From the NCBI RefSeq assembly GCF_000751775.1, contig NZ_CCRF01000030.1, positions 1 through 35,575 of the forward strand: a DNA stretch of 35,575 bases, read 5' to 3'. Positions 32,626-35,575 of this stretch are shown piece after piece. Below the pieces are notes generated by a model, which saw only the letters and a list, made by a program, of their open reading frames with translations, did not search any database and was not told the origin of the DNA. This stretch comes from Caldibacillus thermoamylovorans. Its GTDB lineage: Bacteria; Bacillota; Bacilli; Bacillales; Caldibacillaceae. The position numbers and the translations under genes are program-made. Positions within the stretch are counted from its first letter, which is position 1. Every line of letters begins with the position of its first letter.

Positions 32626-33621
32626 GTGAAAAAAATCATCAACCATCCGGAACGTGTGGTAACAGAAATGTTAGAAGGTTTAGTTGCTGCTTATCCAAAC
32701 CAATTAAAACTCATTGACGGGCGGGCGGTCGTGACAAGAAAGAATGTACCGGTAGCGAATAAAGTCGGGATTATTAGCGGCGGAGGAAGCGGTCATGAAC
32801 CTGCCCATGCCGGTTATGTGGGTCAAGGAATGCTCGATGCAGCCGTTGCCGGAGAAGTATTTACCTCGCCAACCCCTGATCAAATTTTGGAAGCGATTAA
32901 AGCCGTTGACAGTGGGAAAGGTGTATTTATGGTTGTCAAAAATTATACAGGTGACGTTATGAATTTTGATATGGCTGCGGAATTGGCTGAAATGGAAGGA
33001 ATTCAAGTGGACAAAGTCGTAGTCAATGATGATGTGGCAGTGGAAGATAGTACATTTACGACCGGTCGCCGCGGAATTGCCGGGACCATTTTGGTTCATA
33101 AAATTGCCGGTGCAAAGGCAGAAATGGGAGCTACATTAGCTGATGTGAAAGCGGTTGCTGAGAAAGTGGTGAAAAATGTTCGTTCGATGGGAATGGCGAT
33201 TAGTCCATGTACACCACCGGCCGTAGGAAAACCGAGCTTTACATTAGGAGAAAATGAAATGGAAATCGGTCTTGGAATCCACGGTGAGCCGGGTACCGAA
33301 CGGAAACCCCTTGCGACAGCCGATGAAATTGCCACAGAATTGACCGATCATATTTTTAAAGATATGCCGCTATCAAGTGGTGATGAAGTTGCTGTCATGA
33401 TTAACGGGTTAGGTGCAACTCCTGAGATGGAACTCTTCATTGTCAATCGAAAAGTGAATCAAATTTTAAAAGAAAAAGGGATCGGGGTTTATGAAACGTT
33501 CGTTGGAAATTTCATGACATCCCTTGAAATGGCCGGTTGTTCCGTCACCCTTTTAAAATTGGATGACGAATTGAAAGACTTACTGGCTGCTCATGCCAAT
33601 ACACCTGCATTTAAAAAATAA
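32626..33621 (+). CDS. dhaK: PTS-dependent dihydroxyacetone kinase, subunit DhaK
   Basis: This is the dihydroxyacetone-binding subunit of the PEP-dependent kinase. The GTG at 32626 with GGGAGTG upstream gives 331 residues; an ATG at 32608 adds six residues and lacks a site. The substrate-binding loop GGGSGHEPAHAGYVG (His57) and the covalent hemiaminal histidine His219 in GLGIHGEPGTER (E. coli His218) are present. VVKNYTGDVMNFDMA and NDDVAVEDSTFTTGRRG are family signatures. It is the first gene of dhaK-dhaL-dhaM. Unusually, about 220 bases of hairpin repeat separate it from dhaL. Confidence 0.95.
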   Translation: MKKIINHPERVVTEMLEGLVAAYPNQLKLIDGRAVVTRKNVPVANKVGIISGGGSGHEPAHAGYVGQGMLDAAVAGEVFTSPTPDQILEAIKAVDSGKGVFMVVKNYTGDVMNFDMAAELAEMEGIQVDKVVVNDDVAVEDSTFTTGRRGIAGTILVHKIAGAKAEMGATLADVKAVAEKVVKNVRSMGMAISPCTPPAVGKPSFTLGENEMEIGLGIHGEPGTERKPLATADEIATELTDHIFKDMPLSSGDEVAVMINGLGATPEMELFIVNRKVNQILKEKGIGVYETFVGNFMTSLEMAGCSVTLLKLDDELKDLLAAHANTPAFKK

Positions 33622-33830
33622 CCGGTTGACTGGTGCCGAGGAAATGGAACAATAATCCGGGCATTTTAAAAAATACAGTTTGACTGTGCCGAAAAAATGA
33701 ACAGTCATTTGAACATTAAAAAATAACGGGTTGAACAGTGTCGGGAATAAGATCAGTAATCCGGGCATAAAAAAACGAGTGGATAGTGCCGGAAAATGGA
33801 GCAGTATTCCCGGCACTTTAGCAATAACTG
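33622..33830. repeat. Four-unit hairpin array between dhaK and dhaL
   Basis: Units are at about 33629-33674, 33681-33725, 33731-33776 and 33783-33820. The TGCCG motif occurs at 33634, 33687, 33739 (as TGTCGG) and 33787, so the spacing is 53, 52 and 48 bp. Most units pair TGCCGG with CCGGGCA; the last is perfect, AGTGCCGG / CCGGCACT (33785-33817). A-runs separate the units. It would be transcribed within the dha mRNA. Confidence 0.7.
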
Positions 33831-33842
33831 GAGGGTTCAATT

Positions 33843-34466
33843 ATGGAATTAACAGTTAAAAAAGCAAAACTTTGGATGGAAGCACTAAACGAAAAGATCC
33901 AAAAACATAAAGAATATTTATCCGAGCTGGACCAGGCCATTGGTGACGGAGACCATGGGGTAAATATGGCTAGAGGTTTCCAAGAAGTAATGAATAAACT
34001 ATCCGATGCTGATTATGCCACCCCCTCGGATTTGCTGAAAGATGTTGCCATGGTGTTAATGTCAAAAGTCGGTGGTGCATCCGGTCCGTTGTATGGCACT
34101 GCTTTTTTAAAAATGGCGATGGCAACGAAAAATAAGGAAAAATTGACTGAAGAGGACTTGACGCTTGCGGTAGAAGAAGCAATTAAAGGTCTGGAGCAAA
34201 GAGGCAAGGCACAGCTTAAAGATAAAACCATGTTGGATGTATGGATTCCTGTTCATCATTATATGAAGCAAAACAGTCCGATTGATTGGGGAAATTTGGA
34301 GGCAACGGCAAAAGGTGCAATGGAAGCAACAAAAGAATTGCTGGCGTTGAAAGGGAGAGCCGCTTACTTAAAAGAGCGATCGGTAGGTCATATCGATCCG
34401 GGGTCAGTATCGTCCTACTACTTATTTCAAACATTAGCGGAAACGATGAAAGAAGGGGACGAATAG
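33843..34466 (+). CDS. dhaL: Dihydroxyacetone kinase ADP-binding subunit DhaL
   Basis: This is the ADP-binding subunit that passes phosphate from DhaM to dihydroxyacetone on DhaK. It has 207 residues. The Mg-ADP site is LDQAIGDGDHGVNMARG, with Asp30, Asp35 and Asp37 as in E. coli DhaL. The phosphate loop is SKVGGASGPLYGTAF. The C-terminal GRAAYLKERSVGHIDPGSVSS is the conserved nucleotide-binding lid region. The ATG follows TGGAGGGTTCAATT. The stop codon is immediately followed by a broken copy of the dhaM start. Confidence 0.95.
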   Translation: MELTVKKAKLWMEALNEKIQKHKEYLSELDQAIGDGDHGVNMARGFQEVMNKLSDADYATPSDLLKDVAMVLMSKVGGASGPLYGTAFLKMAMATKNKEKLTEEDLTLAVEEAIKGLEQRGKAQLKDKTMLDVWIPVHHYMKQNSPIDWGNLEATAKGAMEATKELLALKGRAAYLKERSVGHIDPGSVSSYYLFQTLAETMKEGDE

Positions 34467-34581
34467 ATGACCGATGTAAGCTCGTTCTAATTTCACATAG
34501 TAAAAAAAAGGAACAAATTAAAGACCGATGTGAGCTCGTTCTAAATTTCACATAGTTTAAAAATAGAGAAGGAGCAAATTT
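34467..34581 (+). pseudogene. Two broken tandem copies of the dhaM 5' end
   Basis: Copy 1 starts with ATGACCGATGTAAGCTCG at 34467, directly after the dhaL stop, and hits TAA at codon 8. Copy 2 starts AAGACCGATGTGAGCTCG at 34521 and has lost its start codon. Both align with the first 60 bases of the live gene (ATGACCAATGTAGGAATCG at 34582), including TTCTAATTTCxCATAGT and the segment GGAGCAAA. Periods are 54 and 61 bp. Copy 1 keeps the ancestral spacing to the AAGGGGA in dhaL. Confidence 0.85.
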
Positions 34582-34962
34582 ATGACCAATGTAGGAATCG
34601 TTCTAATTTCTCATAGTCCAAAAATTGCAGAAGGAGCAAAAGAGCTAATTGAGCAAGTCGTAAAAAATGTCCCTGTTGCAGCTGCAGGCGGGACAGATAC
34701 AAATGAAATCGGTACAAATGTGGAAAAAATACTATCAGCCATTGATCAAGTATATAGTGAAGCAGGCGTCATCCTTTTTTATGACTTAGGAAGTGCAATG
34801 ATGAATGCCGAAGTCGCCATCGAATTGGCGGGAAAAGGAAATATCAGAATTGCCGAAAATGTACCCATTGTAGAAGGTGCCTATGTGGGAGCGGTAGAAT
34901 CCGGAATGGGGCATGGCATCGAGCAAATTTTGGAAAGCTTAGGAAAATCTTTTAAAAAATAA
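34582..34962 (+). CDS. dhaM: Dihydroxyacetone kinase phosphoryl donor DhaM (EIIA domain only)
   Basis: This is the phosphotransfer subunit that takes phosphate from HPr and gives it to ADP on DhaL. It has 126 residues, the single-domain Firmicute form. The phospho-histidine is His11 in VGIVLISHSPKIAEG. GGTDTNEIGTNVEKI and LFYDLGSAMMNAEVAIEL are the other family signatures, and VEGAYVGAVESGMG lies near the end. The ribosome site AGAAGGAG lies in the preceding broken copy and corresponds to codons for Ala-Glu-Gly-Ala of that copy. The terminator follows within 25 bases. Confidence 0.94.
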   Translation: MTNVGIVLISHSPKIAEGAKELIEQVVKNVPVAAAGGTDTNEIGTNVEKILSAIDQVYSEAGVILFYDLGSAMMNAEVAIELAGKGNIRIAENVPIVEGAYVGAVESGMGHGIEQILESLGKSFKK

Positions 34963-34983
34963 CATGAAAAAAATCATCGAAAA

Positions 34984-35030
34984 CACCTTCGAAATTTACT
35001 AAATCAACTTTCGGGGGTGCTTTCTTTTTA
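34984..35030 (+). terminator. Terminator of the dhaKLM operon
   Basis: The stem CACC, two mismatched bases, CGAAA pairs with TTTCG, two bases, GGTG, followed by CTTTCTTTTT. Confidence 0.7.
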
Positions 35031-35098
35031 GGAGTGTGTTCATTCTAAAGAATTTCAATACCTTGTTACGATAGTTGGATTAAATACGCTGCCATCTA

Positions 35099-35248
35099 AT
35101 GAGCAATCACAATCAACGTCTAGGAAAACTTGAAAAAGAAATTACTCAAATCAAACGGGCAGTAATAGAAACACGTGACAGGGTCATTGAACTAAAAGAA
35201 AAGCCAAGAAATATAAGATACATATTTAGACCAGGAAACAGAAAATAG
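35099..35248 (+). CDS. Possible small basic coiled-coil protein or gene remnant (49 aa)
   Basis: An open frame encodes MSNHNQRLGKLEKEITQIK, a heptad-like helical stretch, followed by AVIETRDRVIELKEKPRNI and a basic tail (RYIFRPGNRK). The heptad pattern and charge look protein-like, but there is no good ribosome site before the ATG. It could be a real short gene, a start elsewhere, or the tail of a decayed gene. I do not recognise the family. Confidence 0.3.
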   Translation: MSNHNQRLGKLEKEITQIKRAVIETRDRVIELKEKPRNIRYIFRPGNRK

Positions 35249-35398
35249 GGAATAAAACGTAAGAAATGAGACTCGTAGCTTGAATTTTTGCCTTCTTTCT
35301 AAAACATAATTGAGTTTGGCCAAAAGTTGACTTTCCCTTTCCCCTAAACTACCATATGTTAAAGAATACTATTTCAAACGTAATAAAGGATGAACTTG

Positions 35399-35575
35399 AT
35401 GAAAAAATCAACAAACACTAGTGTCAACATACATAAGGGACAAGTGTTTCCAGTAACGATAAAAAGGCTTGGAATCAACGGGGAAGGTGTCGGCTATTTT
35501 AAAAAGCAAGTGGTGTTTGTGCCAAATGCATTGCCCGGTGAAGAAGTGGTTGTCGAGGCGACCAACATCCATAAT
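35399..35575 (+). CDS. 23S rRNA/tRNA (uracil-5)-methyltransferase, RlmCD/TrmA family, 3'-truncated
   Basis: Only the first 59 codons are in the window. The ATG at 35399 follows AAAGGATG. The visible part is the N-terminal TRAM domain, an OB-like RNA-binding fold: [42 protein letters not shown]. The catalytic SAM domain lies beyond the edge. In B. subtilis the family members are RlmCD (YefA) and YfjO; given the pdaA (yfjS) neighbour, the YfjO type is the more likely. It methylates uridine C5 in rRNA or tRNA. Confidence 0.85.
   Translation, partial: MKKSTNTSVNIHKGQVFPVTIKRLGINGEGVGYFKKQVVFVPNALPGEEVVVEATNIHN

Overview
The window looks like chromosomal DNA of a low-GC, spore-forming, facultatively anaerobic Bacillaceae species. 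The gene content fits a moderately thermophilic Bacillus or Caldibacillus relative, but that placement is inference from gene content and order only. Supporting genes are a B. subtilis-like des-desK-desR cold-sensing locus, a yfk/yfj-like block (yfkK, yfkJ, yfkI, yfkH, yfkF, yfkD, pdaA, yfjO-like), a ykvU-like sporulation gene, pyruvate formate-lyase and a PTS-dependent dihydroxyacetone kinase. No rRNA, tRNA, intact insertion sequence or prophage is visible.

Layout. 0-2 kb: 3' part of feoB plus a small Cys-rich membrane protein (ferrous iron uptake). 2-4.7 kb: artP-artQ-artR-type amino acid ABC transporter. 5.6-8.8 kb: FMN reductase and an ABC-F ATPase on the minus strand, then a SIMPL-domain protein. 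9-12 kb: fatty acid desaturase and its DesK/DesR thermosensor. 12.3-16.6 kb, minus strand: a DUF3298 protein, then pflA and pflB behind a Rex-like operator. 17.1-19.6 kb: YkvU-like flippase-fold protein and a TerC-family protein. 20.6-22.3 kb, minus strand: methionine aminopeptidase, DUF1992 protein, YfkK. 22.7-24.5 kb: yfkJ-yfkI-yfkH. 24.9-28.3 kb, minus strand: iron/zinc P-type ATPase (zosA/pfeT) with PerR- and Fur-like boxes, and a YfkF-like MFS transporter. 29-32 kb: YfkD, a 57-residue SE1561-family protein and PdaA. 32.6-35 kb: dhaK-dhaL-dhaM. The right edge cuts a 23S rRNA/tRNA m5U methyltransferase gene.

The genes are mostly ordinary; the intergenic DNA is not. Arrays at 4863-5252 and 30464-31018 differ in sequence but share one geometry: 45-bp inverted-repeat cassettes separated alternately by 7 and about 18 bp, giving a 115-bp period. 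When one array is reverse-complemented the two become homologous, with a compensatory change in the stem. A third array (19668-20625) has about 19 palindromes at a strict 52-bp period, and a small hairpin array of about 52 bp lies between dhaK and dhaL. The steps of 52, 63 and 115 bp are close to 5, 6 and 11 helical turns. All four convergent gene junctions carry repeat DNA.

A second class of dispersed, highly structured elements (about 16961-17085, 22403-22474, 24600-24884, 29933-30050) looks like remnants of one mobile or noncoding-RNA element, possibly the end of an IS200/IS605-type transposon. The 5' end of dhaM has been tandemly triplicated; the copy next to the live gene appears to supply its ribosome binding site.
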